From the NCBI RefSeq assembly GCF_014763045.1, contig NZ_JACTAG010000002.1, forward strand, positions 496,001 through 560,000: 64,000 nucleotides of DNA, read 5' to 3'. The DNA is from Sulfitobacter aestuariivivens. Lineage in GTDB: Bacteria; Pseudomonadota; Alphaproteobacteria; Rhodobacterales; Rhodobacteraceae. Numbering within the stretch: position 1 is the stretch's first letter; the number at the start of each line of letters is the position of its first letter. A program made the position numbers and the translations under genes. The notes beneath the pieces are model-generated. The model worked only from the letters and a program-made list of their open reading frames with translations, was not told where the DNA came from and made no database searches. Below, one piece after another: positions 1-10,092 of the stretch.

Positions 1-2226
1 ACCGGCGAAGCCGAGGCCGAGGGCGAAGCGGAATCAGAAGTTGAAGCCGAAGCAATCAGCGGTGCTGCAGGTGCTGCTGTGGCAACAGGTGCCACCGCGG
101 CGGCGGCAGGATCAAACGCTCTGACCCAGACCCTTTCCAGCGGCTCGATCTCGGTCTCTGGTTTGTCTGGAACAGGCGCAGAGATTGAAGACGAACTGCC
201 CACCGGTAACTCCCAGACAGTTGCGCCCGGTCAAGGAACACCTACCGGTGGCGGCAGCACGCCAGCGGTCAGTGCAAATGTCTCCGTCGAAGAGGCCGAA
301 GCAGAAGCCGAAGTAGAAATAGAAGCGGAGGCCGAGGCCGAGGTATCGCTCACCTCTGCCTCCGCAGCAGCGGGCGTCAGCGGTGCTGCAGCCGCCGTGG
401 GCTCTACCCTCGTGGATGGCACCGCGCAGATCGCGGATGTACACACCGCCCTTGATGGCGCCAGCGCCACCTCCACCTCGATCTCTACCGATCCGAACCA
501 TTCGCAGTCGCTGACAACCATGGGCACGGACCCGGTGGAAACCACCCCCCAGCCTGTCGTGCGTGAAAATACCGTTGTCCACAGCGTCTTCGGAGAAGCC
601 GAGGTCGAAGTTGAATCCGAGGCTGAAGCAGAAGCCGAAGTTGCCGATGGCACCGCCGCTGCAGCCGCGGCGGGCGCAACGGGTGTCGCGGTTGCTGGCA
701 ACTATGCTGTCGCGGATGCCTCAACCACGACGGGGGTCGGCACAAGTACGAGCGCACTATATAACAACGCTCAGGCGGTCGCCGACTATCTGCCGCTGAC
801 ACAGGGCTTGCCGTCACAGGGTACGGCAACAGGCACTGCGACGGTTGATGGCACAGTCATCGCCAACGACGCACCGGGCTCTGATGACAATGTCTCGGGG
901 CAATCATCCTCGACCTCCACAGCCGAAGCCGAAGTCGAAGCCGAAGCAGAGGCCGAAGCAGAAGCCGAAGCAGGCAATAATGCCGCCGCCATCGCACTGA
1001 TCGGCACCGCAGGCGCAGGAACGGCTGGTGTGGCCTCTGACGCGCTGGCTTCCAGCTCTGTCGCGGGGTCCGTCTCCACATTTGGCCACGCAGGTGTGCT
1101 GACGATCAACAACGATCTCACCCAGGTTCAGGCGACGCTCTCCAGCGCCGACCCACAGGCGACGCTGGACGTGATCGAAGACCGTGCAGCGGATGGCTCG
1201 CTTGACGCCAACGCCCCCGGCGGCGAGGCCGAAGCAGGCGTTGAAGCCGAAGCAACCGCGAGCGCGGATGGCCTTGCATTTGGCAACATCGTGTCCAGCG
1301 GTGGCGTGACAACCAGCGGCGCGGGCGACAGCGTTTCATCCACAGCGGTTCAGCTGGGCGGCGACGCAGGGCCGAACGTTCAAATCGCAGGCATCCAGAA
1401 CATACCACAACGTGAAATCGAAGACCTCTCGGCGGGATCAGGCGTGCCCCTCTCTAACGCATCGCCCACCGGGGTCATGCCCGTCGAAAATGAGGCCGAA
1501 GCAGAAGCCGAGGTAGAGGTAGAGGCCGAAATCAGCGCCAATGCCGCTGCTGCCGGGGCAGCTGCATCCGGCTCGCTGGGTCACACGTCCGGCCCGGGGT
1601 CCGATCTGGGGGTTGCGACATCAACGGCCTCAAGCACATCGGTATTCTCTGACGCCTCAAACGACTACGCCTTCGCCGAAGAGGCCGATAATTATGGGCC
1701 GACCAACGTCGCCTACGAGGTCGAAACCGAAGCAGAGGCCGAAGCCGAAGTTGGCATCGGCGCAGGTGCCGCCGCTGCCTCCGCTGCGGGCGCCGGATAC
1801 TTCGGCATCAACAGCCAGACCGCTGTCGGGGCGACGACAAACGCCGCTGCAGCGGCATCTGCCTCAGGTCAGGTGGTCAACACATTCGTCGTCCTGCCGC
1901 CCGATGGCATGGCGGGCTCCGTGCGCGCCTATGCGGCGGCCTGGGATGCCGAAGGGCGTGGCGTTGCCGCTGCCATTGCGATCGCTGGCATGCCGGGTGC
2001 CAATGGCGAAGACAACGAATTCGAGATCGAAGCCGAAGGCACATCTTCTGTCCTGCTCGACTATACCCTGCAAACCTCGGCCTTCTCTGCGGACATGGCA
2101 CCCGCCTACAGCACGAATGTCGCCGACAACGCCAATCCCGATGGCACTGGTGCTGTCGGCGCTGTGCAGGACAACGGCGCAGGCGAAGCCGAAGCAGAGG
2201 CCGAAGCCGAAGCAGAGGCAGGCGTT
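1..2226 (+). repeat. Glu-Ala dipeptide repeat blocks at about 100-residue spacing
   Basis: Blocks of alternating Glu and Ala/Val lie near bases 1-54, 280-345, 592-645, 922-975, 1225-1257, 1492-1533, 1717-1755, 2020-2040 and 2185-2226. Start-to-start spacing is mostly 225-330 bases. Block length varies from about 8 to 20 residues. Codons alternate between gaa/gag and gcc/gca, so the protein pattern is more conserved than the DNA. A strand of alternating acid and small residues could form an acidic edge or bind cations; that is inference. Confidence 0.85.
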
Positions 2227-3522
2227 GGCGTCGCCGCAGCTGCCGCCGGTGCGGTTGCAACGGGGTATGCCGCCACGACAAGCAGTCAGGCCGTCACCTC
2301 GACCGATGCGCCTGACATCATCTTTGCCCAGATCACGACCGCCACCAACGCAGGCGGCGCCGTGATCGGATCCATCAATGCCGACGTGATCGAAGGCCTC
2401 GGAGGCGACGACGCTGTCACTGCAGGCGCAGGTAGCGACCTGATCCTGGCTGGCGGCGGCAACGATACCGTCAACACCGGCAGCGGCAACGACGCGGCCT
2501 TTGGCGGCGCTGGCAATGACCAGCTTTTTGGTCGGCAAGGCGATGACCTGCTTTCGGGCGAGGGTGGCAACGACATCCTCTCAGGCAACGTCGGCAATGA
2601 CGTGCTCGATGGTGGTGATGGCAACGATGCGCTGAATGGTGGCGCGGGCTTTGACCGTCTCGAAGGAGGCGCGGGCAATGACCGCCTGATCGGCGAAGGC
2701 AACGCGGACAATCTGATTGGCGGCACGGGCAACGATACGATGCTTGGCGGCTCAGGCAATGACCGGATCGTCGGTGGCGACGGGGCCGACATCGGGCGTG
2801 GTGGTTTTCAGAACGACGTGCTCTTTGGCGGCAACGGCAACGACATCCTGCTCGGGGAATCCGGCAACGACCGCATCTTCGGCAACGCCGACAATGACCG
2901 CCTATATGGCGGCGATGGCTTTGACGCCATGAACGGTGGCAGCGGCGACGACCAGATCTATGGCGGCGCGCAGGCCGACAACCTGCTGGGCGGCGTCGGT
3001 GACGACACCCTACTGGGCGAAGAAGGCAGTGACCGCATCATCGGTGGTGCGGGCGACGATGTGGCCCTTGGTGGCTTCCAGAACGACGCCGTGTTCGGCG
3101 GCGCAGGTGATGACAACGTGCAGGGTCAATGGGGCGATGACCGCGTCTATGGCCAGCTTGGCAACGATCTGGTCGCTGGCGGCACGGGTGACGACTCCCT
3201 CTGGGGCGGCGCTGGCTTTGATACACTAAACGGCCAGACCGGTGATGACCTGATGACCGGGGGCTTTAACGCAGATACCTTTGTGTTCAGCGATTTCGGC
3301 ACTGGCTTTGGTCAGGATACGATCAATGACTTTGATGCGAACAACGATCTTGAGCGCATCGACCTCAGCGATGTATCCGCAATCGTTAACATGTTCGACC
3401 TGCTGTCGAACCACACCAGCCAGATTAACACCAACGTGCTGATCGACGCAGGGGACGGCAATTCCATCGTCCTGCGCAATGTGAGTGTGGATGATCTGGA
3501 CGCCGAAGACTTCATCTTCTGA
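1..3522 (+). CDS. Large RTX (hemolysin-type calcium-binding) protein with Glu-Ala repeat blocks, 5' end outside the window
   Basis: The frame is open from base 1 to the TGA at 3520-3522, so this is the C-terminal part (1,173 residues) of a longer protein. Roughly the first 750 residues alternate acidic blocks built from Glu-Ala and Glu-Val pairs with 50-90 residue spacers rich in Ala, Gly, Ser and Thr; the spacer often begins with a run such as AAAAAGA. From about base 2395 the protein becomes tandem GGxGxDxL-type nonapeptides, which in the RTX family bind calcium after secretion. The tail has a DTFVFSDF segment and ends DLDAEDFIF, the kind of C-terminus seen on type I secretion substrates. 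No cysteine is visible. Family knowledge suggests an extracellular or surface protein; adhesion or biofilm roles are inference. No type I secretion genes lie nearby. The Glu-Ala region matches no family I recognise. Confidence 0.9.
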   Translation, partial: TGEAEAEGEAESEVEAEAISGAAGAAVATGATAAAAGSNALTQTLSSGSISVSGLSGTGAEIEDELPTGNSQTVAPGQGTPTGGGSTPAVSANVSVEEAEAEAEVEIEAEAEAEVSLTSASAAAGVSGAAAAVGSTLVDGTAQIADVHTALDGASATSTSISTDPNHSQSLTTMGTDPVETTPQPVVRENTVVHSVFGEAEVEVESEAEAEAEVADGTAAAAAAGATGVAVAGNYAVADASTTTGVGTSTSALYNNAQAVADYLPLTQGLPSQGTATGTATVDGTVIANDAPGSDDNVSGQSSSTSTAEAEVEAEAEAEAEAEAGNNAAAIALIGTAGAGTAGVASDALASSSVAGSVSTFGHAGVLTINNDLTQVQATLSSADPQATLDVIEDRAADGSLDANAPGGEAEAGVEAEATASADGLAFGNIVSSGGVTTSGAGDSVSSTAVQLGGDAGPNVQIAGIQNIPQREIEDLSAGSGVPLSNASPTGVMPVENEAEAEAEVEVEAEISANAAAAGAAASGSLGHTSGPGSDLGVATSTASSTSVFSDASNDYAFAEEADNYGPTNVAYEVETEAEAEAEVGIGAGAAAASAAGAGYFGINSQTAVGATTNAAAAASASGQVVNTFVVLPPDGMAGSVRAYAAAWDAEGRGVAAAIAIAGMPGANGEDNEFEIEAEGTSSVLLDYTLQTSAFSADMAPAYSTNVADNANPDGTGAVGAVQDNGAGEAEAEAEAEAEAGVGVAAAAAGAVATGYAATTSSQAVTSTDAPDIIFAQITTATNAGGAVIGSINADVIEGLGGDDAVTAGAGSDLILAGGGNDTVNTGSGNDAAFGGAGNDQLFGRQGDDLLSGEGGNDILSGNVGNDVLDGGDGNDALNGGAGFDRLEGGAGNDRLIGEGNADNLIGGTGNDTMLGGSGNDRIVGGDGADIGRGGFQNDVLFGGNGNDILLGESGNDRIFGNADNDRLYGGDGFDAMNGGSGDDQIYGGAQADNLLGGVGDDTLLGEEGSDRIIGGAGDDVALGGFQNDAVFGGAGDDNVQGQWGDDRVYGQLGNDLVAGGTGDDSLWGGAGFDTLNGQTGDDLMTGGFNADTFVFSDFGTGFGQDTINDFDANNDLERIDLSDVSAIVNMFDLLSNHTSQINTNVLIDAGDGNSIVLRNVSVDDLDAEDFIF
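2395..3270 (+). repeat. RTX nonapeptide repeat array
   Basis: About 30 tandem 27-base units encode variants of GGxGNDxLx, for example GGAGNDQLFG and GGDGNDALNG. In RTX proteins this array folds into a calcium-loaded parallel beta roll outside the cell. Interspersed FQND and FDAM-type units break the strict pattern but keep the period. Confidence 0.9.
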
Positions 3523-3532
3523 TATATCCAAG

Positions 3533-3560
3533 CCGCTCCCCTCTTCGCAGAGGGGGGCGG
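3533..3560. terminator. Hairpin between convergent RTX and yejF genes
   Basis: A 12-base arm at 3533-3544 pairs with 3549-3560 around a TCGC loop, with one T-G wobble. It starts ten bases after the RTX stop. It can fold on either strand; there is no long T run, so factor-independent activity is uncertain. A second perfect 8-bp hairpin at 3562-3582 contains the yejF stop codon. Confidence 0.55.
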
Positions 3561-3573
3561 TGCCACCTACAGC

Positions 3574-5154
3574 TTAGGTGGCCGCCTGCAACAGCGTACG
3601 CGTGTATTCCGTCTGCGGGTTGTCATAAAGCGCGTCAGCATCGCCGTATTCCACCACATCCCCCCGCTTCATCACCAACACCTTGTGTGACATCGCGCGC
3701 ACGACTTTCAGGTCGTGACTGATGAACAGATAGGCCAGCCCGTACTTCTGCTGCAGCCCTCGCAGCAGTTCGACGATCTGCACCTGCACCGTCATATCCA
3801 ACGCCGAGGTCGGCTCGTCCAGCACCAGCAACCGGGGCCGCAGAACCATGGCACGGGCAATCGCGATGCGCTGGCGCTGACCGCCCGAAAACTCGTGCGG
3901 ATACCGATCCATCGTGGCCGGATCCAGCCCCACCTCAAGCATCACCTCGTGTACCAGTTCCCGCTCATCGCGGTTTGGGTCCACCTTGTGAATGCTCAAT
4001 CCTTCGGAAATGATCTGAAAGCAAGTCATGCGCGGCGACAGCGATCCGAAAGGGTCCTGAAACACGATCTGCATGTCCTTGCGCAGCCGCCGCAATTCGC
4101 GTGTGGACCAGCGCCGCACGTCCTGCTCCATGAAGGTGATCGCCCCCTCAGAACTGATCAGGCGCATGATCGCCAACGCCAGCGTCGTCTTGCCCGAACC
4201 GCTTTCCCCGACGATCCCCAGGGTCTCGCCCGCACGCACCGATATCGTGGCGTTATTAACGGCCTTCACATGCCCCACCGTGCGCCGCAAAAACCCTTGC
4301 TGGATCGGAAACCACACCTTGAGGTGCTCGGTGCTGACAATCTCTTCAGCCCGTTCCGGCACCGGATCCGGCGCGCCCGACGGCTCGGCACTCAATAGCT
4401 TTTGGGTATAGGGATGCGCAGGATTGTCAAAAATCTGTGCGGTCGGACCCTGCTCCACAATCTCGCCGTGCTGCATGACACAGACGCGATCCGCGATCCG
4501 CCGCACGATGCCCAGATCATGGGTGATGAACAACAGCCCCATGCCCTCGCTGTCTTTTAATTCCTTCAGCAGATCAAGGATCTGCGCCTGAATGGTGACA
4601 TCCAGCGCCGTCGTCGGCTCATCCGCGATCAGCACATCGGGCTTATTCGCAAGCGCCATCGCGATCATCACCCGCTGGCGTTGGCCCCCGGACAACTGGT
4701 GCGGGTAGGCGCCCAGACGGCTTTCAGCGTCGTTGATGCCCACCTTGTTCATCAACTCCAGAATGCGGTCGCGCGCAGCAGCGCCCGCCAAGCCCTGGTG
4801 CAACGCCAGACTTTCCGCCAACTGCTTTTCAATCGTGTGCAACGGGTTGAGCGACGTCATCGGCTCCTGAAAAATGAAACTGATGTCGTTGCCGCGCACC
4901 TTGCGCAGCAGCGTTTCATCCGCGCCAATCATCTGCTGCCCGTCATAGGTGACCGATCCGCTGACCTCGGCGCTATCGCCCAAAAGCGCCACGGTAGATA
5001 GCGCAGATACCGACTTGCCCGACCCGCTCTCGCCCACCAGCGCCACGGTCTCGCCCCGCTCCACCGCAAAGCTCACGCCCTTGACGGCCTGTGTCAGTTG
5101 CCCGTCCTGCCGGAACGAAACCGACAGATCCCTGACCTCCAGCAAAGCGCTCAT
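3574..5154 (-). CDS. yejF: Peptide ABC transporter, double ATP-binding protein YejF
   Basis: A 526-residue protein with two complete ABC nucleotide-binding domains fused in tandem, as in YejF. The first has Walker A GESGSGKS (41-48), signature LSGGQ (154-158) and Walker B LIADEP (175-180). The second has GESGSGKT (316-323), FSGGQ (422-426) and LLVLDEP (442-448). It would power the YejBE permease on the cytoplasmic face. The gene is last in a leftward yejA-yejB-yejE-yejF operon and overlaps yejE by four bases (ATGA). The family imports oligopeptides and, in enterobacteria, microcin C; the substrate here is unknown. Confidence 0.93.
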   Translation of the reverse strand: MSALLEVRDLSVSFRQDGQLTQAVKGVSFAVERGETVALVGESGSGKSVSALSTVALLGDSAEVSGSVTYDGQQMIGADETLLRKVRGNDISFIFQEPMTSLNPLHTIEKQLAESLALHQGLAGAAARDRILELMNKVGINDAESRLGAYPHQLSGGQRQRVMIAMALANKPDVLIADEPTTALDVTIQAQILDLLKELKDSEGMGLLFITHDLGIVRRIADRVCVMQHGEIVEQGPTAQIFDNPAHPYTQKLLSAEPSGAPDPVPERAEEIVSTEHLKVWFPIQQGFLRRTVGHVKAVNNATISVRAGETLGIVGESGSGKTTLALAIMRLISSEGAITFMEQDVRRWSTRELRRLRKDMQIVFQDPFGSLSPRMTCFQIISEGLSIHKVDPNRDERELVHEVMLEVGLDPATMDRYPHEFSGGQRQRIAIARAMVLRPRLLVLDEPTSALDMTVQVQIVELLRGLQQKYGLAYLFISHDLKVVRAMSHKVLVMKRGDVVEYGDADALYDNPQTEYTRTLLQAAT

Positions 5155-6266
5155 GAAAACGTCTTTCTGGGGTCAAACGCATCGCGGATACCTTCGAAGA
5201 TGAAGATCAGCAGCGACAGCATGATCGCAAAGGTAAAAAACGCCGTAAAGCCCAGCCACGGCGCTTTCAGGTTCTGCTTGGCCTGCAACGTCAACTCGCC
5301 CAGCGACGGGGCAGAGGATGGCAACCCAAAGCCCAGAAAATCGAGGATCGCCAAAGTGCTGATCGTGCCTGTAATCAGGAAGGGCAGCATGGTCAGCGTG
5401 GCCACCATCGCATTGGGCAGCATATGCCGAAACATGATCGTCAGGTTCGACACGCCCAGTGCCCGCGCCGCGCGCACATATTCCAGATTGCGCGCCCGCA
5501 GAAATTCGGCGCGCACCACCCCAACCAGCGACGTCCAGCTGAACAGCACAAGCAAAAACACCAACAACCAGAAACTTCGGCCCAAAATGGCAAACATGAT
5601 GATGATCACATAAAGCGACGGGGTAGAGGCCCAGATTTCAATGATCCGCTGAAAAATCAGGTCCAGCCATCCACCAAAGAACCCCTGCACCGCCCCCGCA
5701 ATGATCCCGATAAGGGACGCGGCCCCGGTCACGATCAGCGTAAACAGCACCGATAACCGGAACCCGTGCACCACCCGCGCCATCACATCGCGCTTGGTGC
5801 CATCGGTGCCCAGCCAGTTCTGTTCGTTGGGTGGCAGGGGTGCGGCACCGGGCCGCTCCACGGCTGTGTCATAGCTGTAGGGGATGATCGGCCAGATTGA
5901 CCAGCCTTTGTAAAACCCCTCGGTGGTCTCATCAAATGTGCCCGCCTCAATGCTTTCCAAAATCGCATCGGGGTCTTCGTCAATGCAATCCGTCAGCCCC
6001 CCGGACCGGATCAGACATTTGACCTCCGGGTCGCCATACTGCGCCTCTGTCTGGAAATCGCCGCCAAAAGCCGTCTCGGGATAAAAGTTGAACACCGGCA
6101 TGAAGTATTCGCCGCGATAATTCACGATGATGGGTTTGTTGTTGGCTATGAACTCCGCAAAAAGCGAGATGCCGAACAGAAAGGCGAAGATCCACAGCGA
6201 CCAGAACGCCCGGCGGTTGCGCTTGAAATTGCGCCAGCGGCGCTGGTTGAGCGGGGACAGTGCCAT
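5151..6266 (-). CDS. yejE: Peptide ABC transporter permease YejE
   Basis: A 371-residue inner-membrane permease. It opens with a short basic stretch and a first membrane helix (about residues 20-40), then a long periplasmic segment containing NWLGTDGTKRDV, the usual DppC/YejE entry motif. The transmembrane domain follows and carries the EAA-loop sequence YVRAARALGVSN that contacts the ATPase. The extended periplasmic insert separates YejE from ordinary DppC. Three bases separate it from yejB upstream, and it overlaps yejF downstream, so the genes are almost certainly cotranscribed. Confidence 0.92.
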   Translation of the reverse strand: MALSPLNQRRWRNFKRNRRAFWSLWIFAFLFGISLFAEFIANNKPIIVNYRGEYFMPVFNFYPETAFGGDFQTEAQYGDPEVKCLIRSGGLTDCIDEDPDAILESIEAGTFDETTEGFYKGWSIWPIIPYSYDTAVERPGAAPLPPNEQNWLGTDGTKRDVMARVVHGFRLSVLFTLIVTGAASLIGIIAGAVQGFFGGWLDLIFQRIIEIWASTPSLYVIIIMFAILGRSFWLLVFLLVLFSWTSLVGVVRAEFLRARNLEYVRAARALGVSNLTIMFRHMLPNAMVATLTMLPFLITGTISTLAILDFLGFGLPSSAPSLGELTLQAKQNLKAPWLGFTAFFTFAIMLSLLIFIFEGIRDAFDPRKTFS

Positions 6267-6269
6267 GCC

Positions 6270-7355
6270 TCAGCCCTCCCGCCGCTCAAAGTCGATGCGC
6301 GGGTCAACCAAGACGTACATCAGGTCCGACAGAATACCGACCACAAGGCCGATCAGGCCAAAGATGAATAGCGTCCCAAAGACAATCGGATAGTCCCGCG
6401 CCACCGCAGCCTCGAACCCCAACCGCCCCAGACCATCAAGCGAGAATATCGTCTCGATGATCAGCGAACCGCCAAAAAATACCCCGATAAACACCGCCGG
6501 AAAGCCCGCGATCACAATCAGCATCGCATTGCGGAACACATGGCCATAAAGCACCTTGCGCTCTGACAATCCCTTGGCGCGGGCGGTCATCACATAATGC
6601 TTCTTGATCTCATCCAGAAAGCTGTTCTTGGTCAGCAGGGTCAGCGTGGCAAACGCCGAAATGGTCGAGGCCAGCACCGGCAAGGTGATGTGCCAGAAAT
6701 AATCCGCCACCTTGCCCAGGGGGCTCAGCGTGTCGAAATCATCTGATGTCAGCCCCCGCAGCGGAAAAATCTGCCAGTAGGACCCCCCGGCAAAAAGCAC
6801 CAGCAACAGGATCGCAAACAGAAATCCCGGGATCGCATAAGCCGCGATAATCGCGCCGGACGTCCAGGTGTCAAAGCTGGTCCCGTCCCGCACCGCCTTG
6901 GCAATGCCCAGCGGGATCGAGATCAGATATGCAATCACCGTGGACCACAGCCCCAGCGTGATGGAGACCGGCAGCTTTTCCTTGATCAGATCAATCACCC
7001 CGATCGACCGGAAGTAACTCTCCCCGAAATCAAAGCGCATATAGTTCCACATCATGTTGAAGAACCGCTCGACCGGGGGCTTGTCGAACCCGAACTCGCG
7101 CTCCAGTTCTTCGATGAACTCGGGCGGCAGTCCGCGCGCGCCGACGTAATTCTCGCTGGCCCCCAGATCGGCACCGCCGGCATCTTCACCACTGCCGGCA
7201 AAGCCTTCGAAAACATCACCGCCGCCCTGAATACGCGCGATTGCCTGCTCAACCGGGCCGCCCGGTACGAACTGCACCAGCGCAAAGTTGATCAGCATGA
7301 TGCCGAACAGCGTGGGAATGATCAGCAATAGCCGTCTGAGAATGTAGGCGCCCAT
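6270..7355 (-). CDS. yejB: Peptide ABC transporter permease YejB
   Basis: A 361-residue permease of the DppB/OppB class. The N-terminus [19 protein letters not shown] is the typical first helix, and [11 protein letters not shown] is the characteristic following segment. The EAA loop reads [15 protein letters not shown]. An insert of about 40 residues after the first helix, with Gly-Asp and EFGFDKPP sequences, is typical of YejB. It sits directly downstream of yejA with a gap of nine bases. Confidence 0.92.
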   Translation of the reverse strand: MGAYILRRLLLIIPTLFGIMLINFALVQFVPGGPVEQAIARIQGGGDVFEGFAGSGEDAGGADLGASENYVGARGLPPEFIEELEREFGFDKPPVERFFNMMWNYMRFDFGESYFRSIGVIDLIKEKLPVSITLGLWSTVIAYLISIPLGIAKAVRDGTSFDTWTSGAIIAAYAIPGFLFAILLLVLFAGGSYWQIFPLRGLTSDDFDTLSPLGKVADYFWHITLPVLASTISAFATLTLLTKNSFLDEIKKHYVMTARAKGLSERKVLYGHVFRNAMLIVIAGFPAVFIGVFFGGSLIIETIFSLDGLGRLGFEAAVARDYPIVFGTLFIFGLIGLVVGILSDLMYVLVDPRIDFERREG

Positions 7356-7364
7356 CGGGTCGTG

Positions 7365-9299
7365 TTACCTCAGCGCGCCAGCGGCCTTGAGCGCCGCTTC
7401 TTTCTCGGCGTTGTGCCACCACCAATCGATATATCCCAGACCATAGGGTGGCTGGTCGGCAGGATGCTCATACATATCGTAGTAAACTGTCCAATAGCTG
7501 TCCTTGTACCAGGCAGGGATCATGATGAACTCGTATCGCAACGCCCGGTCCAGCGCCTTAAGGGTCGCCTCTTCCTCTTCCGACGTCTTGGCCTGCAAAG
7601 ATGCATCAATGATTGCATCTACCAGCGGGCTGGCCAGCCCGGCAGGGTTGAACAGTGAATATTCCGCCGCCTCGGAACCATAACGCTGATGCAGCCCCGT
7701 GCCTGTCCCCAGAAAGGCGGCATAGGCGTCAAAGACCAGATCATAATCGCGATCCCGCTCGCGCGAGGTGTATTGCGAACTGTCGACCTTCTCCAAGACC
7801 GCATCAATGCCCATCGCCGTCAGGTTGGACATGAAATTCTCAACCACCGCTGAAAGCGTCGCCGACCCCGCAGAGTTCAGCAAAAATGTCAGCCGCAAAG
7901 GCTCGCCCGCTGCGTTGCGGCGCTTGCCATCATCACCGACGGCCCAGCCTGCCTCGTCCAGCAGCTTCATGGCCCGCCGCGCATTGCGCCGATCCAGCAA
8001 CCGCTCCGGCTTGGAGGTATGCGGCATGCGCACTTCTTCGTTCAGCATCTCCGGGGGCACGAGATCACCCAGCGACTGCAGAAAGGCCAGCTCCGCCCCT
8101 TCGGGCACACCCGTGGCCATCAGCGGCGTGTCTTGCGTAAACGACGCCCGCTGCTCAAACAGCCCGTACTGCAACGATTCATTCGTCCATTCAAAGTTGA
8201 ACCCCAGCGACACCGCCTCGCGGACCCGTTTGTCCTGCAGCACCTCGCGGCCAAGGTTGAAGACAATCCCCGATGGTGACGGCGGCGCGCCATCCGGCAC
8301 TTCTTCCTTCACCACGTACCCGGCATCAAGCTTGGGAAAGTCATATGCCGTCGCCCAGTTCTTGGAATTTCCTTCGACCTTGAAAGTGTATTCGCCAGCC
8401 TTGAACGCCTCCAAAGCGGAATTTTCATCCCCGAAGTATTCTACGCGGATGCGGTCAAAATTGTTGCGGCCGACGTTGAACGGCAGATCCTTGCCCCAAT
8501 AATCCGGATTGCGCTTGTAAACGATCCGGCGGTTCACATCGACGTCCTCGACCACATAAGGCCCGGACCCAGGCGAAGTCGTCAAACGGCTTTCATCCAG
8601 CCGCGCGCCGGTTTCCTCGAACCATTTGCGGGACCACGCAGGCACCCCGCCAACCTGATCAATCAGACTGCGGCGGCTTATACCGTCGGTGAAGTAGAAC
8701 TTGATGGTGTGGTCATCGATCACCTCGACCTTGGGGATCCGCTTGCGCACCGCATCGGCATACGACTGCAATCCCTGATCCAACAGCAGGTTATGCGAAA
8801 ACGCGATGTCATGCGCCGTCACCGGATCACCATTGGAAAATTTGGCGTCCTTGCGCATGTAGAAAATCACCCAATCCTTGGTCTCGGGATACTCAAGGCT
8901 TTCGCACAGCAGGCAATAGGCCTCCCCATACACATCCGCCGGAGCCGCCTCATTCGCAGTCCCCTCACCCAGCAGGCTTTCGTACATCATATAGGACAGC
9001 GCCCCGCCCCGCCCCTTGCGGCTGTAGGGGTTCATGGAATCAAACGTCCCCAGCGTAGACAGCGAAATCTCACCGCCCTTGGGGGCGTCGGGGTTCACAT
9101 AGTCAAAATGGGTGTAGTCGGCCGGGTATTTCAGATCTCCATAGAATGAATACCCATGGCTCTTGATCATCTTGGGCTCATCAGCCCGCACCACACCAAC
9201 AGCAACCAGTGCCGATCCGATGATCCCCAGCGCCGTCCAACTCACCCATTGCATCGGGCTTTGGGGACGGGCGGCGGTGCGGGTCTGGGATTTTTGCAT
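7365..9299 (-). CDS. yejA: Peptide ABC transporter, periplasmic substrate-binding protein YejA
   Basis: A 644-residue family 5 extracellular solute-binding protein. A signal segment (about residues 18-40, WTALGIIGSALVAVGVV, cleavage probably after RADA-like sequence) is followed by the family's N-terminal SHGYSFYGDLKYP region. Length and the C-terminal YGLGYIDWWWH motif fit YejA rather than the shorter DppA. It is the first gene of the yejABEF operon. The 160 bases upstream include the cytochrome c gene's terminator and would hold the promoter. Confidence 0.92.
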   Translation of the reverse strand: MQKSQTRTAARPQSPMQWVSWTALGIIGSALVAVGVVRADEPKMIKSHGYSFYGDLKYPADYTHFDYVNPDAPKGGEISLSTLGTFDSMNPYSRKGRGGALSYMMYESLLGEGTANEAAPADVYGEAYCLLCESLEYPETKDWVIFYMRKDAKFSNGDPVTAHDIAFSHNLLLDQGLQSYADAVRKRIPKVEVIDDHTIKFYFTDGISRRSLIDQVGGVPAWSRKWFEETGARLDESRLTTSPGSGPYVVEDVDVNRRIVYKRNPDYWGKDLPFNVGRNNFDRIRVEYFGDENSALEAFKAGEYTFKVEGNSKNWATAYDFPKLDAGYVVKEEVPDGAPPSPSGIVFNLGREVLQDKRVREAVSLGFNFEWTNESLQYGLFEQRASFTQDTPLMATGVPEGAELAFLQSLGDLVPPEMLNEEVRMPHTSKPERLLDRRNARRAMKLLDEAGWAVGDDGKRRNAAGEPLRLTFLLNSAGSATLSAVVENFMSNLTAMGIDAVLEKVDSSQYTSRERDRDYDLVFDAYAAFLGTGTGLHQRYGSEAAEYSLFNPAGLASPLVDAIIDASLQAKTSEEEEATLKALDRALRYEFIMIPAWYKDSYWTVYYDMYEHPADQPPYGLGYIDWWWHNAEKEAALKAAGALR

Positions 9300-9416
9300 T
9301 CAGATCATCCTTGGCATCATCAAATCAGCACGTTGATTGAGATGTAAGCTAATGGGCGCGCAGGCCAAGAGACAAGTTGCGAATATGTTATCTTGGGTGA
9401 ATTTAGCCCCGAAAAC

Positions 9417-9442
9417 GAAAAAGGCCGCCCAGGTGGGCGGCC
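9417..9442 (-). terminator. Intrinsic terminator of the cytochrome c gene
   Basis: Perfect 8-bp stem GGCCGCCC/GGGCGGCC (9423-9430 with 9435-9442), loop AGGT. Read leftwards it is followed by TTTTTCG, as expected for termination of the leftward cytochrome c transcript. Confidence 0.75.
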
Positions 9443-9462
9443 AATGCGGTCTTGCGCGGCGC

Positions 9463-9963
9463 TCAGCCGCCGACGCTTTGCAGATAGGCAATCACATCCG
9501 CGCGATCCTGCGGCTTTTTCAGGCCCGAAAAACCCATGGACGTACCCGGCGCATAGCCCTTGGGGTTGGCCAGAAAGGCCGAAAGTTCATTGACTGTCCA
9601 CTGACCGTCCAGACCCGCAAGCGCACCGGAATAGCCAAAGCCGTCGATCGACGCGATCTGACGATCAATCACACCATCAAGATGCGGGCCAACACCGTCT
9701 TCGCCATTCACCTTGTGACAGGCCGAACATTTGCGGAATACCTTCTCGCCGTCGCCTGCATCCGCAGAGGAAACCAGCGCCATCATGTCGACCTCTTCCT
9801 CGGGCTCATCGCTGCCACCAGCGTCCGCCACTTCGATCACATAGGATTGCTCGCCATGAGCTTCGGCATGATAGATCTCTTCCGCAGCCCACTTGCCCAG
9901 CAAGAAGATCAACCATGCGCCAAACAGGCCGCCGGCGATTTTGGTGAGGGTCATGGTATCCAT
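9463..9963 (-). CDS. Membrane-anchored c-type cytochrome (CycM-like)
   Basis: A 166-residue protein with one N-terminal transmembrane helix (about residues 8-23) that remains as an anchor, an acidic linker rich in Glu (50-60), and a class I cytochrome c domain. The heme motif CSACH is at 79-83 and the likely Met ligand is M143 in GTSMGFSGL. This matches CycM/c552-type proteins of Paracoccus and Rhodobacter relatives that carry electrons from the bc1 complex to oxidases. The stop codon lies in the loop of a small GCGGC/GCCGC hairpin. It is divergent from pheA, an arrangement I believe is common in this order. Confidence 0.88.
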   Translation of the reverse strand: MDTMTLTKIAGGLFGAWLIFLLGKWAAEEIYHAEAHGEQSYVIEVADAGGSDEPEEEVDMMALVSSADAGDGEKVFRKCSACHKVNGEDGVGPHLDGVIDRQIASIDGFGYSGALAGLDGQWTVNELSAFLANPKGYAPGTSMGFSGLKKPQDRADVIAYLQSVGG

Positions 9964-10092
9964 AGGCTCGGGTCCAGTCTTATCTTTCAGGCGTTGTCGG
10001 CTGCGTATCTATTGCTTTCCCTCAAGCGGGGCAAGGTGTAGTTAGCGCGACGAAATGCCCCTTTTCGCTCGTTTTATCATAGGAGTGCGCGA

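Noticed and set aside
231..701. Ser-Ala repeat open frames on the minus strand
   Set aside because: They are the antisense of the Glu-Ala codons, so the repeats are a by-product of the real gene.
1..3270. Possible CRISPR-like or satellite DNA array
   Set aside because: The repeats are in frame, degenerate at the DNA level and encode a continuous protein; spacers are coding.
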